From positions 6,891 through 70,890 of the forward strand of contig JAJWLX010000014.1 in assembly GCA_021636625.1 (NCBI GenBank): 64,000 nucleotides of DNA. Reading direction: 5' to 3'. Source of the DNA: Prevotella sp. GTDB taxonomy: Bacteria; Bacteroidota; Bacteroidia; Bacteroidales; Bacteroidaceae. Below, in pieces: positions 8,758 through 17,720 of this stretch. Positions within the stretch are counted from its first letter, which is position 1; each line of letters opens with the position of its first letter. The notes below the pieces were generated by a model, which saw nothing but the letters and a program-made list of their open reading frames with translations, did no database searches and was not told the DNA's origin. Position numbers and translations under genes: made by a program.

Positions 8758-9867
8758 CTATTTTACGATTTCTGGCTCAGCCTCATGAGACTTTACATGA
8801 GCCAGCGAGATGAATACTGCACTCAGCATGGTGAATACCAATGCCTGAATGTAGCTTACCAATACTTCGAGGAGCATCATAAAGGCGCTCATCGCAACAC
8901 TTACTATTGTCATACCCGTACCTGCCACATAGTTGGCGATAGCATTCTCACTGATGTTGAACATGATGAAAATGATAGCCGCAAACGAAAGTGCGATGGC
9001 GTGACCCGCCATCATGTTGGCGAAGAGTCGGATAATCAGAGCCAGCGGTTTCGTAAAGATTCCGAAGAGCTCGATGAATGGCATCAGTGGCACAGGGACC
9101 TTCAACCAGGTTGGTACCTCTGGCCAGAAGATATCTTTCCAGTATTCCTTGGTACCGGTGAAGTTGGTGATCAGGAATGTCGTTACACCGAAGAATACGG
9201 TGCAGGCGATATTACCCGTCAGGTTACCACCACCTGGAGGGAATGGTACGATACCCATGATGTTCGCCACGAAGATAAAGAAGAAGCAAGTAAGCAACCA
9301 CGGTGCGTACTTTGGCGCCTCCTTACCGAGCGTAGCCTCAATTACATCGGTATATACCGACATGATGAACATGTGCATCAGTCCCACAAATCCCTTTGGT
9401 GCAGGGTCATCCACCTTGTGCTTCCTGCACCAGCGGGCTGGTATCAGGACACAGAGCAACAGGATGATAGCATCGATGAAGAGCACGCAAACGGTCTTCG
9501 TGATGGAGATGTCAAGCGGACGAACCTCCTGGCCTCCCACCTTCTCTACTATCTTGTTGGGATTCGCCTGCGCATCAGCGTTCTTGATCACCAGGTTGAA
9601 AGGTCCTGGACGATCTCCATTGGCATCCTTCTCTTCCGAGAATTCGCTGCTGCAGAACACGTGCCAGCCCGAAGTGGTGTTAACGATGATTGGCAGATGA
9701 ATCACTACGGGATGATCTCCCACCTTGGTGATATGCCATTCATAAGAATCCTTGATATGACCCCACAATATCTCTTTCACATCGATGTTCTCCTTAGCCG
9801 ATACCTGCAGAGGTGCCAGCGTGAAGAGCAGCATCGCCATCAAGAGGAATTGCTTGAGATGTTTCAT
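8758..9867 (-). CDS. atpB: ATP synthase F0 subunit a, with N-terminal extension
   Basis: 369 residues, about 100 more than the E. coli protein. A signal-like N-terminus (MKHLKQFLLMAMLLFTLAPLQ) precedes a periplasmic extension, then the multi-helix a subunit begins near residue 140. The stator arginine is in ALIIRLFANMMAGH, and the last helices (EVLVSYIQALVFTMLSAVF) complete the proton half-channels. The extension is usual in Bacteroidetes. The gene precedes atpE by 44 bp. Confidence 0.95.
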   Translation of the reverse strand: MKHLKQFLLMAMLLFTLAPLQVSAKENIDVKEILWGHIKDSYEWHITKVGDHPVVIHLPIIVNTTSGWHVFCSSEFSEEKDANGDRPGPFNLVIKNADAQANPNKIVEKVGGQEVRPLDISITKTVCVLFIDAIILLLCVLIPARWCRKHKVDDPAPKGFVGLMHMFIMSVYTDVIEATLGKEAPKYAPWLLTCFFFIFVANIMGIVPFPPGGGNLTGNIACTVFFGVTTFLITNFTGTKEYWKDIFWPEVPTWLKVPVPLMPFIELFGIFTKPLALIIRLFANMMAGHAIALSFAAIIFIMFNISENAIANYVAGTGMTIVSVAMSAFMMLLEVLVSYIQALVFTMLSAVFISLAHVKSHEAEPEIVK

Positions 9868-9915
9868 ATTCTTTAATTCTTACTTTTATTTATTAATTAT
9901 TTGTTTCAGAACCGC

Positions 9916-10359
9916 TTATGAAAGACGGTTCTTTTTCTCTACCCGAGCGAAGTAGATGCAGTCGAACACGAGAAGCATGACATAGAACAGGGCGAAGATG
10001 ACGGTGAATCCCAGGATGTTCTGCCTGTCGCATACCAGCACATAGATGAGGAATACCAATGTACCGGCTATCATCTTGATGACCAGCGCCGCCATGTAGA
10101 ACTTGGCGAGATTGGCTGGCGATGACTTTGCAACAGCCTTCCATGCTTCACCATAAGCAGTACTTGCAACGAGTGAGAATATCGCACTCACTACCAGCGG
10201 GTTAACAACCTGGGCTATCATATCATCGCATTGAGCAGATAATCTGCAGGCAAAGAGCACGGCAAGAGCCACTGCTGCTGTAAGCCACAAAGAAATCTGC
10301 TTATACCTGATACTCGCCTGTCTGATAGTCTGCAAGCGCAACTTTTCGTCTTTTTCCAT
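9916..10359 (-). CDS. AtpI-like membrane protein of the ATP synthase operon
   Basis: 147 residues with four predicted membrane helices (for example SLWLTAAVALAVLFACRLSA and FYMAALVIKMIAGTLVFLIYVLV) and basic ends. It occupies the place between atpC and atpB where Bacteroidetes carry a small hydrophobic protein. Position and topology suggest an AtpI-type role in assembly of the c ring, but sequence similarity to AtpI cannot be shown by eye. Confidence 0.75.
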   Translation of the reverse strand: MEKDEKLRLQTIRQASIRYKQISLWLTAAVALAVLFACRLSAQCDDMIAQVVNPLVVSAIFSLVASTAYGEAWKAVAKSSPANLAKFYMAALVIKMIAGTLVFLIYVLVCDRQNILGFTVIFALFYVMLLVFDCIYFARVEKKNRLS

Positions 10360-10395
10360 TATCTAATAATTAATCACTAAAAATTAATCACTTAT

Positions 10396-10635
10396 CTAAA
10401 CTTCTACACAAAGGCTTACTTCGTTTTTCTTACATTCCACGAATCCGCCCTTGATGTTCATTACCTGCTTGCCTTCCTTGGTAGTGTATTCCACCTTGCC
10501 CACTTCGAGCGAAGAGATGATAGGCGCGTGATCTTTGAGAATCTCGAACGAGCCGAGGGTTCCCGGAACCAATACGCTCTCTACCTCACCCTGGAAGACT
10601 ACTTTCTCAGGAGATACTATCTTTAGCTGTAACAT
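10396..10635 (-). CDS. atpC: ATP synthase F1 subunit epsilon (short form)
   Basis: 79 residues corresponding to the beta-sandwich domain only (LKIVSPEKVVFQGEVESVLVPG ... GSFEILKDHAPIISSL). The C-terminal helical hairpin that inhibits hydrolysis in E. coli is missing, as in other Bacteroidetes. It follows atpD by 18 bp. Confidence 0.92.
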   Translation of the reverse strand: MLQLKIVSPEKVVFQGEVESVLVPGTLGSFEILKDHAPIISSLEVGKVEYTTKEGKQVMNIKGGFVECKKNEVSLCVEV

Positions 10636-10653
10636 AAGCCGTGGATTTAAAGA

Positions 10654-12180
10654 TTACGCCTGTGCTGCTGCGAGCAACTGCTTAGCCTTCTCCTTCGCAT
10701 CCTCAATAGTACCTACGTTGAGGAATGCCTGCTCTGGCAGGTCATCTACCTCACCGTCGAGGATGGCGTTGAAGCCCTTGATAGTCTCTTCGATAGGAAC
10801 CATCACACCCTTCAAACCGGTGAACTGCTCTGCTACGGTGAATGGCTGACTCAGGAAACGCTGTACACGGCGTGCACGGTTCACGGTCAACTTATCCTCA
10901 TCAGAGAGCTCATCCATACCGAGGATAGCAATGATATCCTGCAACTCGTTGTAACGCTGCAACAACTGCTTTACTCGCTGTGCACAATCGTAGTGCGCCT
11001 TGCCCACAATCAGCGGGTCGAGGATACGAGAGGTAGAACCCAGCGGGTCTACGGCAGGATAGATACCGAGAGATGCAATCTTACGGGAAAGCTCTGTGGT
11101 AGCATCCAGGTGAGTAAAGGTGGTGGCTGGAGCAGGGTCGGTCAAGTCATCGGCAGGCACATAAACGGCCTGTACAGAGGTGATGGAACCATTCTTGGTA
11201 GAAGTGATTCGCTCCTGCATGGCACCCATCTCAGAAGCCAGTGTTGGCTGATAACCTACGGCTGATGGCATACGACCCAGCAACGCAGATACCTCAGAAC
11301 CAGCCTGGGTGAAACGGAAGATGTTATCGATGAAGAACATGATGTCGGCAGCCTCACCGTTCTTGCCTCCGTGGTCACGGAACTCCTCAGCTACGGTCAA
11401 ACCAGAAAGCGCTACTGAAGCACGTGCCCCAGGTGGCTCGTTCATCTGACCATACACCAGGGTAGCCTGACTCTTGGCAAGCTCCTCAGGGTCAACGAGT
11501 GAGAGGTCCCACTTACCTTCTTCCATAGCTTTACGGAACTTCTCGCCATACTTGATAACGCCAGACTCGAGCATGTCTCGAATCAAGTCGTTACCCTCGC
11601 GAGTACGTTCACCTACACCAGCGAATACGGAGTAACCGTTGTGTCCCTTGGCGATGTTGTTGATCAACTCCATGATGAGCACGGTCTTACCTACACCGGC
11701 ACCACCGAAGAGACCGATCTTACCACCCTTCATGTAAGGCTCGAGCAGGTCGATCACCTTGATACCGGTGGCAAGCATCTCCTTGTGCGTAGAGAGCTCG
11801 TCGAATTTCGGAGCCTCGCGGTGGATAGGATAAGCACCCTTCATGTCCAATTCGTTCATACCATCAATAGGCTGTCCGATCACATTCATCATACGGCCCT
11901 TGATCTGCTCTCCGGCAGGCATCATGATTGGGTTACCGGTAACGGCAACTTCCAAGCCACGCTGCAAGCCGTCGGTGTTGTCCATAGCGACACAGCGAAC
12001 TGTGTCCTCACCGATGTGCTGCTGCACCTCGATGACCAGGTCGCGTCCGTCTGGGCGTTTCACCTTCAGAGCTTCGTGAATTTTAGGAAGCACCTTCTCA
12101 GGGTTCTCGCCCTTGGTATCGAAATATACGTCGATAACCGGACCGATAATCTGCGAGATGCGTCCACTTACTTGTGACAT
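10654..12180 (-). CDS. atpD: ATP synthase F1 subunit beta (catalytic)
   Basis: The catalytic subunit of F1, 508 residues. The P-loop is GGAGVGKTV, and the catalytic region includes GERTREGNDL and the LVYGQMNEPPGAR segment. It is longer than the usual ~460-470 because of an insertion around KFRKAMEEGKWDLSLVDPEE, typical of Bacteroidetes. It is the first gene of the nine-gene operon and follows a long leader and a strong promoter (12367-12398). Confidence 0.97.
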   Translation of the reverse strand: MSQVSGRISQIIGPVIDVYFDTKGENPEKVLPKIHEALKVKRPDGRDLVIEVQQHIGEDTVRCVAMDNTDGLQRGLEVAVTGNPIMMPAGEQIKGRMMNVIGQPIDGMNELDMKGAYPIHREAPKFDELSTHKEMLATGIKVIDLLEPYMKGGKIGLFGGAGVGKTVLIMELINNIAKGHNGYSVFAGVGERTREGNDLIRDMLESGVIKYGEKFRKAMEEGKWDLSLVDPEELAKSQATLVYGQMNEPPGARASVALSGLTVAEEFRDHGGKNGEAADIMFFIDNIFRFTQAGSEVSALLGRMPSAVGYQPTLASEMGAMQERITSTKNGSITSVQAVYVPADDLTDPAPATTFTHLDATTELSRKIASLGIYPAVDPLGSTSRILDPLIVGKAHYDCAQRVKQLLQRYNELQDIIAILGMDELSDEDKLTVNRARRVQRFLSQPFTVAEQFTGLKGVMVPIEETIKGFNAILDGEVDDLPEQAFLNVGTIEDAKEKAKQLLAAAQA

Positions 12181-12249
12181 AAGCTTATTAGTTTAAAAGT
12201 TTATTTTTTATATATATGTTTCGTATTATAGTATTCGAGGTTCACGATA

Positions 12250-12342
12250 TCGGACCCCGGAAACCTGGTAATTAGATATTCCAGGAAAGACGTCCTACAA
12301 CCTTTCAAGGAAACGTTGGAACCCAGATATCCGAAAGTCCGA
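12250..12342 (-). promoter_or_regulatory. Structured leader of the ATP synthase operon
   Basis: Between promoter and atpD the transcript can form three helices: an outer 6-bp pairing (12250-12255 with 12337-12342) enclosing a hairpin at 12298-12318 (CAAC/GTTG plus TTTC/GAAA) and a second at 12264-12285 (CCTGG/CCAGG). This is a three-way-junction-like layout in a ~180-nt untranslated leader. It matches no riboswitch class I recognise. Confidence 0.4.
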
Positions 12343-12366
12343 ATCACGAAATTCGTTATACGCCTG

Positions 12367-12398
12367 CAAAAGTAACAACAATTTACGGAAGCTGCAAA
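12367..12398 (-). promoter_or_regulatory. Promoter of the ATP synthase operon
   Basis: TACTTTTG (12367-12374) and TTTG (12395-12398) on the minus strand are separated by exactly 20 bp, a full match to the Bacteroidales sigma-ABfr pattern. It lies 187 bp upstream of atpD, leaving a long leader. Confidence 0.8.
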
Positions 12399-12506
12399 TT
12401 TTTCGGAAGTTTTATTTGTATTCTGCTCCTTTTTAAAACATTTTTAGTTCCGTTTAAACCATTTTTACTTTTGATACATTTACTATTGATAATGCCAATA
12501 GCGACA

Positions 12507-13484
12507 TTAGATGCTCAACTCATCCAATACCTTGATGAGCTTGCGGTCGAATGGCTTGTCTGAACGGATCGCCTCTGAAAGTGGTACGTAAACCACCTCG
12601 TTGTTGCGGACACCGATCATCACGTTGCGCTGACCCTGCATGATTGCCTCGATGGCACCGCAACCGGTACGGCTGGCGAGAATACGGTCGCGGGCTGATG
12701 GGCGACCGCCACGCTGCAGGTGACCGAGGATAGATACACGTACGTCGAACTCAGGGAACTCCTTGCGCACACGGTCGGCATAGTAGAGCGCACCGCACTT
12801 AGGACTCTCAGACACGATGACGATACAGCTCTTCTTAGACTTGCGGATACCGCGCTCCATGAACTGAGCCAACTGGTCAACATCGGTAGAATCCTCTGGG
12901 ATGATGGCAGCCTCTGCACCGCTGGCGATGGCTGAGTTCTGTGCCAGGAATCCGGCATCACGGCCCATCACCTCGATGAAGAAGATACGCTCGTGGCTCT
13001 GCGCAGTATCACGGATACGGTCCACGCATTCTACGATGGTGTTCATGGTTGTATCGTAACCGATGGTGTTGTCGGTGCCATAGAGGTCGTTGTCGATGGT
13101 ACCAGGCAGACCGATGCAGCAGATGTCAAACTCGCGTGCGAAGTTCATCGCACCTGTGAGCGAGCCGTTACCACCGATTACAACCAGTGCATCGATTTCC
13201 TCTTTCTGAATATTCTCGAAAGCCTTCTGGCGACCTTCCTCGGTCATGAAGTCCTTAGAACGTGCAGTCTTCAGCATCGTACCACCGGTACCGATGATAC
13301 CGCTCACGTTCTCAGTGGTGAAAGGCTTGATCTCGTCGTTGATCAGTCCATCGTAACCACGATAGATACCCTTCACGTTGAAACCGTTGTAGATAGCCGA
13401 ACGGGTCACCGCACGGATCGCTGCGTTCATACCAGGAGCATCACCTCCAGAAGTCAAAATACCTATAGTCTTAATCTTTGCCAT
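12507..13484 (-). CDS. pfkA: ATP-dependent 6-phosphofructokinase
   Basis: 325 residues. The first glycine-rich loop is GGDAPGMNAAIR, the substrate loop PGTIDNDL, and the phosphoryl-donor motif GGNGS, which marks the ATP-dependent type (PPi-dependent enzymes have GGDDT and PKTIDND). It phosphorylates fructose 6-phosphate in glycolysis. The gene stands alone, 326 bp upstream of atpD. Confidence 0.95.
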   Translation of the reverse strand: MAKIKTIGILTSGGDAPGMNAAIRAVTRSAIYNGFNVKGIYRGYDGLINDEIKPFTTENVSGIIGTGGTMLKTARSKDFMTEEGRQKAFENIQKEEIDALVVIGGNGSLTGAMNFAREFDICCIGLPGTIDNDLYGTDNTIGYDTTMNTIVECVDRIRDTAQSHERIFFIEVMGRDAGFLAQNSAIASGAEAAIIPEDSTDVDQLAQFMERGIRKSKKSCIVIVSESPKCGALYYADRVRKEFPEFDVRVSILGHLQRGGRPSARDRILASRTGCGAIEAIMQGQRNVMIGVRNNEVVYVPLSEAIRSDKPFDRKLIKVLDELSI

Positions 13485-13593
13485 AACTATATATACCTTA
13501 TTATATTATATATTATTGATACGTTAATAAAAAAATATGCTTTCTTGTTGGTTTCGGGATGCGTGTTACATCCCCTTTTCTTCTTTAGAACTT

Positions 13594-13733
13594 TCTGAAT
13601 CTCTTTCGTCGTCTGATTCTTCCTGAATTTCTTCCGTCTGATTCTTCTTTTTGAATCTTCTGAATCTCTTTCGTCTTCAGATTCTTCCTGAATCTTCTGA
13701 ATCTCTTTCGTTTTCAGATTCTTTCTTTTCTTC
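13594..13733. repeat. Purine-rich imperfect tandem repeats between pfkA and nhaD
   Basis: The word TCTGAATCTCTTTCG recurs at 13594, 13659 and 13696 (spacings 65 and 37 bp), surrounded by further CTGATTCTTC/CAGATTCTTC variants. Read on the minus strand it is a GA-rich string. No start codon, ribosome site or frame free of stops runs through it, so it is treated as non-coding. Confidence 0.55.
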
Positions 13734-13748
13734 TTCAGATATGGTTGT

Positions 13749-15179
13749 TTAAATCATTAAGTAAACGGCTCCTCCCATCAGGGTGTGCGAGAGCCAGAGG
13801 ATAGCGAGGCCTGCCACGCCACCCACGAGGGCCTTCCATCCGATATTGCGGAAGAACCAGCCCATGCGCATGTGTTCCATCTTCATCAGGGCGAGACCGC
13901 TGATGGTACCGATACCCAGCACATTGCCTCCTGCCATTACGCAGTAAGCGATTACCTGCCAGTAGAGACCATTGGTATTATACACCGAATCCATGACATA
14001 GGTAGGGTCGCCCAATCCCATCACATCGTGCAATGAGAAGAAGTTCATGGCGGTGGCAAAGTTGTCGAGCACCGTACTCAGCACTCCGGCAGCCACGCCA
14101 TGCAGCCATACATTAGGGTGCGACTCACTGGTTCCCAACCAGCTGGAGAGGTCATAGAAGGCACCCGTCTCCTTCACCACGCCCACGGCGAGAATCATTC
14201 CCATCACGAAGAGAATCATCTGAATCACACCGTATTGCAGCACTCTAGGGGTACGACGCTCCACCATCGCATCCATGTTCATGAGCTTGCGATTGAAGAT
14301 CTCGTTCACGATCCAGAGTACGCTGAGCACGCACAGGGCGCCCAGGAACGGACTCAGCTTGGTGATGTTATGGAAGGTAGGGATAAACCACAGACCGCCG
14401 ATTCCCACGAGGAGCATCAACAGTCTCTGCCATTTGTTCAAGCGGGTATCATCACCACGGAAAGGCATCACAATCCACTCTGTCTCAACTCTTTCGGGCA
14501 GCATACGCTGCATCAGCAGGGTTGGAATCAACCACGCAGCAAGACAAGGGAGGAGTAATGAAAAGGAGAAAACGGTGGCTGTAACAGCCCCTGAATTCCA
14601 GAGTACCAGACCTTCCGGGTTACCAATCACGGTGAGCGCACCGCCACAGTTGGCAGCTACGAGGATGGCGCTTCCATACACCATTCTCTGTCTTCTGCTC
14701 GGGATGATGCCATGCATCATGGTGAGCATCATCACGGTGGTGGTGAGGTTATCGAGATTGATGGAAATCAGGAATGTAACGATGGCGAGTGTCCAAAGCA
14801 TCTTCTTGCTGCTGCGAGTGCGAAGCAACTGGCGCACGAAGTCGAAGCAGCCGTTGTTGTTGAGGATTTCTACGATCGTCATCGTAGCGAGCAGGAACAT
14901 CACGATCTCCGCTGCCCTACCCACCTGTGGAAGAAAGATGTGTCGGGAGATGAAGTACTTCACGGAAGTACTGGTTGATTCCATGTCGCTGAAATTGAGG
15001 AAGCGGGTATAATCCGCAGAATGTTCGCTAGTTACGAAGTCCATACCGAAGCATATATACAGCACCCATCCCACCGTTCCGGCGAAGATAGCCACGGCAG
15101 CACGGTTTACTTTGGTCACGTTCTCAGTTGCAATGAGCACGCAGGCCAGGATCAGTATGGTTAAAATGACTAGTGTCAT
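13749..15179 (-). CDS. NhaD-type Na+/H+ antiporter
   Basis: 476 residues with about 12 membrane helices, belonging to the ArsB/NhaD ion-transporter superfamily. The key half-membrane motifs are SINLDNLTTTVMMLTM and the later STVLDNFATAMNFFSL, with the conserved Asp-Asn pairs. The loop ANCGGALTVIGNPEG is the duplicated superfamily motif. It probably expels Na+ from the cytoplasm in exchange for protons; a dicarboxylate or arsenite carrier of the same fold is less likely. It has its own promoter at 15219-15248. Confidence 0.85.
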   Translation of the reverse strand: MTLVILTILILACVLIATENVTKVNRAAVAIFAGTVGWVLYICFGMDFVTSEHSADYTRFLNFSDMESTSTSVKYFISRHIFLPQVGRAAEIVMFLLATMTIVEILNNNGCFDFVRQLLRTRSSKKMLWTLAIVTFLISINLDNLTTTVMMLTMMHGIIPSRRQRMVYGSAILVAANCGGALTVIGNPEGLVLWNSGAVTATVFSFSLLLPCLAAWLIPTLLMQRMLPERVETEWIVMPFRGDDTRLNKWQRLLMLLVGIGGLWFIPTFHNITKLSPFLGALCVLSVLWIVNEIFNRKLMNMDAMVERRTPRVLQYGVIQMILFVMGMILAVGVVKETGAFYDLSSWLGTSESHPNVWLHGVAAGVLSTVLDNFATAMNFFSLHDVMGLGDPTYVMDSVYNTNGLYWQVIAYCVMAGGNVLGIGTISGLALMKMEHMRMGWFFRNIGWKALVGGVAGLAILWLSHTLMGGAVYLMI

Positions 15180-15218
15180 ATCTACTCAATCGTTAGTTCA
15201 TATTTTCATAATCAAGGG

Positions 15219-15248
15219 CAAAGGTAACAAAATATTTGTAATCCCCAA
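15219..15248 (-). promoter_or_regulatory. Promoter of the antiporter gene
   Basis: TACCTTTG (15219-15226) and TTG (15246-15248) on the minus strand with a 19-bp spacer, about 40 bp upstream of the start codon. Confidence 0.7.
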
Positions 15249-15300
15249 CATTTCCGTGCATTTTTTTAATGAATTTAACGCAAAATTCATGCAACTGGCG

Positions 15301-15563
15301 ACTTAAACCACATGTTATAAGGTCACGCAGATTTCACGACTTTACGTTTTTTTGTCCCACAGATTTCACAGATTTACACAGATTTTTTTGCGTATTAGAT
15401 GAAGAAAAATCTGCGTCATCCCATAGACCGAACAGGTCTAAATCTGTGTTAATCTGTGAAATCTGTGGGACTACACATCATGCAGTTCCGGTTCCACGAC
15501 CGAACAGGTCTAAATCTGCGTCATCTGCGAAATCTGCGTGACCTTATAACATGTGGTTTAAGT
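15301..15563. repeat. 263-bp palindromic element with perfect 34-bp terminal inverted repeats
   Basis: The outer 34 bp (15301-15334) are the exact reverse complement of 15530-15563. Inside is a second palindrome made of CCACAGATTTCACAGATT words and their complements. A further tail (GTCGCTTTCCG...CCGTGCGTAATCCG, to about 15617) matches the outer arms of the elements at 32954, 34200 and 35354. It lies between the divergent nhaD and rpsA genes. Short open frames inside it (CKICEICG-like peptides) are artefacts of the repeat. Confidence 0.85.
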
Positions 15564-15715
15564 CGCCTCGACCGACAGGTCGCTTTCCGTTTAAATTCCG
15601 TGCGTAATCCGATGAAGACATTATATATAATAAGTAGGAACCACAAGATTCACCCTCAAACCGCCCCATTTAGTTAAATATCATTAATAAACCAAAGAAA
15701 AACACTTCCAAATGC

Positions 15716-15744
15716 TTGTAACTCAAAGAAAATGAGTAATTTTG
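15716..15744 (+). promoter_or_regulatory. Promoter of rpsA
   Basis: TTG (15716-15718) and TAATTTTG (15737-15744) with an 18-bp spacer. A very AT-rich leader of about 55 nt follows with no Shine-Dalgarno sequence, as is common for S1 genes in this phylum. Confidence 0.65.
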
Positions 15745-15806
15745 CGCCCGATTTCAACAATATATAAAGTCAAACTTTATTAATTTAAATTTTTTAATTA
15801 TTTTTT

Positions 15807-17591
15807 ATGTCAAATTTTAAGAACGTACAGCCACTCGACGACTTCAATTGGGATGAGTTCGAGAATGGCACAAACGCAGGCGTCAGCAAAACAGACCTCG
15901 AGAAGGCCTATGACGAAACACTTAACAAGGTAACTGAGCACCAGGTGGTTGAGGGTACCGTAATCTCTGTTGATAAGAAAGAGGTTATCGTAAACATCGG
16001 CTACAAGAGCGACGGTATCATTCCAGCTTCTGAGTTCCGTTACAACCCAGACCTCAAGGTAGGCGACAAGGTTGAGGTTTACGTAGAGAACCAGGAGGAC
16101 GTAAAGGGTCAGTTGGTACTCTCTCACAAGAAGGCTCGCCTCAGCAAGTCTTGGGAGCGTGTTAATGCAGCTCTCGAGAACGAGGAAGTTATCCAAGGTT
16201 ACATCAAGTGCCGCACTAAGGGCGGTATGATCGTTGACGTTTTCGGTATCGAAGCTTTCTTGCCAGGAAGCCAGATCGACGTTCACCCTATACGCGACTA
16301 CGACGTATTCGTAGGCAAGACAATGGAGTTCAAGGTTGTAAAGATCAACCAGGAGTTCCGCAATGTCGTTGTATCTCACAAGGCTCTCATCGAGCAGGAG
16401 CTCGAGCAGCAGCGTAAGGAGATCATCGGCAAGCTCGAGAAGGGTCAGATCCTCGAGGGTACCGTTAAGAACATCACTACTTACGGTGTATTCGTTGACC
16501 TCGGCGGTGTTGACGGTTTGATCCACATCACAGACCTCTCTTGGGGCCGCGTAAGCGATCCACACGAGGTTGTATCTCTCGACCAGAAGATTAACGTTGT
16601 AATCCTCGACTTCGATGAGGAGAAGAAGCGTATCGCTCTCGGTTTGAAGCAGCTCACTCCACATCCATGGGATGCACTTGATCCAAACCTCAAGGTAGGT
16701 GACCACGTTAAGGGTAAGGTAGTGGTTATGGCTGACTACGGTGCATTCGTTGAGATTGCTCCAGGTGTAGAGGGTTTGATCCACGTTTCTGAGATGTCTT
16801 GGAGCCAGCACCTCCGTTCTGCTAACGACTTCATGAAGGTTGGCGACGAGGTAGAGGCTGTTATCCTGACTCTCGACCGCGCTGAGCGCAAGATGAGCCT
16901 CGGTATCAAGCAGCTCAAGGAAGACCCATGGGAGTGCATCGAGACTAAGTTCCCTATCGGCAGCAAGCACGTTGCTAAGGTTCGCAACTTCACTAACTTC
17001 GGTATCTTCGTAGAGCTCGCAGAGGGCGTTGACGGTTTGATCCACATCTCTGACCTCTCTTGGACAAAGAAGATCAAGCACCCATCTGAGTTCACTACAG
17101 TTGGTGCTACTCTCGACGTAGTAGTTCTCGAGATCGACAAGGAGAACCGCCGCTTGAGCCTCGGCCACAAGCAGTTGGAGAAGAACCCATGGGATGAGTA
17201 TGAGACAATCTACACTCCAGGTTCTGTACACAAGGGTACCATCGTTGAGATGATGGACAAGGGCGCTGTAGTTGCTCTCGCAGAGGGTGGCGAAGGCTTC
17301 GCTACTCCAAAGCACCTCACTAAGGAGGACGGCTCAATGGCTAAGAAGGGCGAGGAGCTCGACTTCAAGGTAATCGAGTTCGTTAAGGAGACAAAGCGTA
17401 TCATCCTCTCTCACTCTCGTACATTCGAGGAGGGCAAGGACGAGCCTATCTCTAAGCCAGCTCACAAGCGTGGTGGTAACGGTGGCCGCAAGAACGAGAC
17501 TCCAGCTATCAACAACGTAGCTGCTGGTACTTCACTCGGCGACATCGATGCTCTTGCTAAGTTGAAGGCTCAGATGGAGGGCAAGGCTTAA
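15807..17591 (+). CDS. rpsA: 30S ribosomal protein S1
   Basis: 594 residues with six S1/OB-fold domains in tandem, recognisable from their core strands: EGTVISVDKKEVIVNIG, GYIKCRTKGGMIVDVFG, EGTVKNITTYGVFVDLGG, KGKVVVMADYGAFVEI, AKVRNFTNFGIFVELAEG and KGTIVEMMDKGAVVALAEG. S1 recruits mRNA to the 30S subunit. Codon use is strongly biased to C-ending and optimal codons compared with its neighbours, as expected of a highly expressed gene. A strong terminator follows. Confidence 0.97.
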   Translation: MSNFKNVQPLDDFNWDEFENGTNAGVSKTDLEKAYDETLNKVTEHQVVEGTVISVDKKEVIVNIGYKSDGIIPASEFRYNPDLKVGDKVEVYVENQEDVKGQLVLSHKKARLSKSWERVNAALENEEVIQGYIKCRTKGGMIVDVFGIEAFLPGSQIDVHPIRDYDVFVGKTMEFKVVKINQEFRNVVVSHKALIEQELEQQRKEIIGKLEKGQILEGTVKNITTYGVFVDLGGVDGLIHITDLSWGRVSDPHEVVSLDQKINVVILDFDEEKKRIALGLKQLTPHPWDALDPNLKVGDHVKGKVVVMADYGAFVEIAPGVEGLIHVSEMSWSQHLRSANDFMKVGDEVEAVILTLDRAERKMSLGIKQLKEDPWECIETKFPIGSKHVAKVRNFTNFGIFVELAEGVDGLIHISDLSWTKKIKHPSEFTTVGATLDVVVLEIDKENRRLSLGHKQLEKNPWDEYETIYTPGSVHKGTIVEMMDKGAVVALAEGGEGFATPKHLTKEDGSMAKKGEELDFKVIEFVKETKRIILSHSRTFEEGKDEPISKPAHKRGGNGGRKNETPAINNVAAGTSLGDIDALAKLKAQMEGKA

Positions 17592-17640
17592 TCTCCTGTA
17601 GATAAAGCATTTGCTATTCATTAGCTAAATAATAATTTTA

Positions 17641-17683
17641 AGAGGACTGATTTCTCTCCTTGAGAAGTCAGTCCTCTTTCTTT
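17641..17683 (+). terminator. Terminator of rpsA
   Basis: A 16-bp stem with one G-U pair (17641-17656 with 17662-17677), a 5-nt loop and a following TTCTTT tract. It covers the TTG at 17682, which therefore cannot be the start of the next gene. Confidence 0.9.
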
Positions 17684-17720
17684 GAACAGTCTATTCCCCT
17701 ACAGAATATATCAGAAACTC

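Noticed and set aside
15269..15677. Short open frames inside the palindromic repeat
   Set aside because: They recur wherever the ACAGATT repeat occurs and translate to the same CKICEICG or PTDFTDFT-like strings; this is repeat DNA, not genes.
17682..17720. TTG start for the AraC-type regulator
   Set aside because: The TTG lies in the T-tract of the rpsA terminator; the ATG at 17721 begins the first membrane helix.
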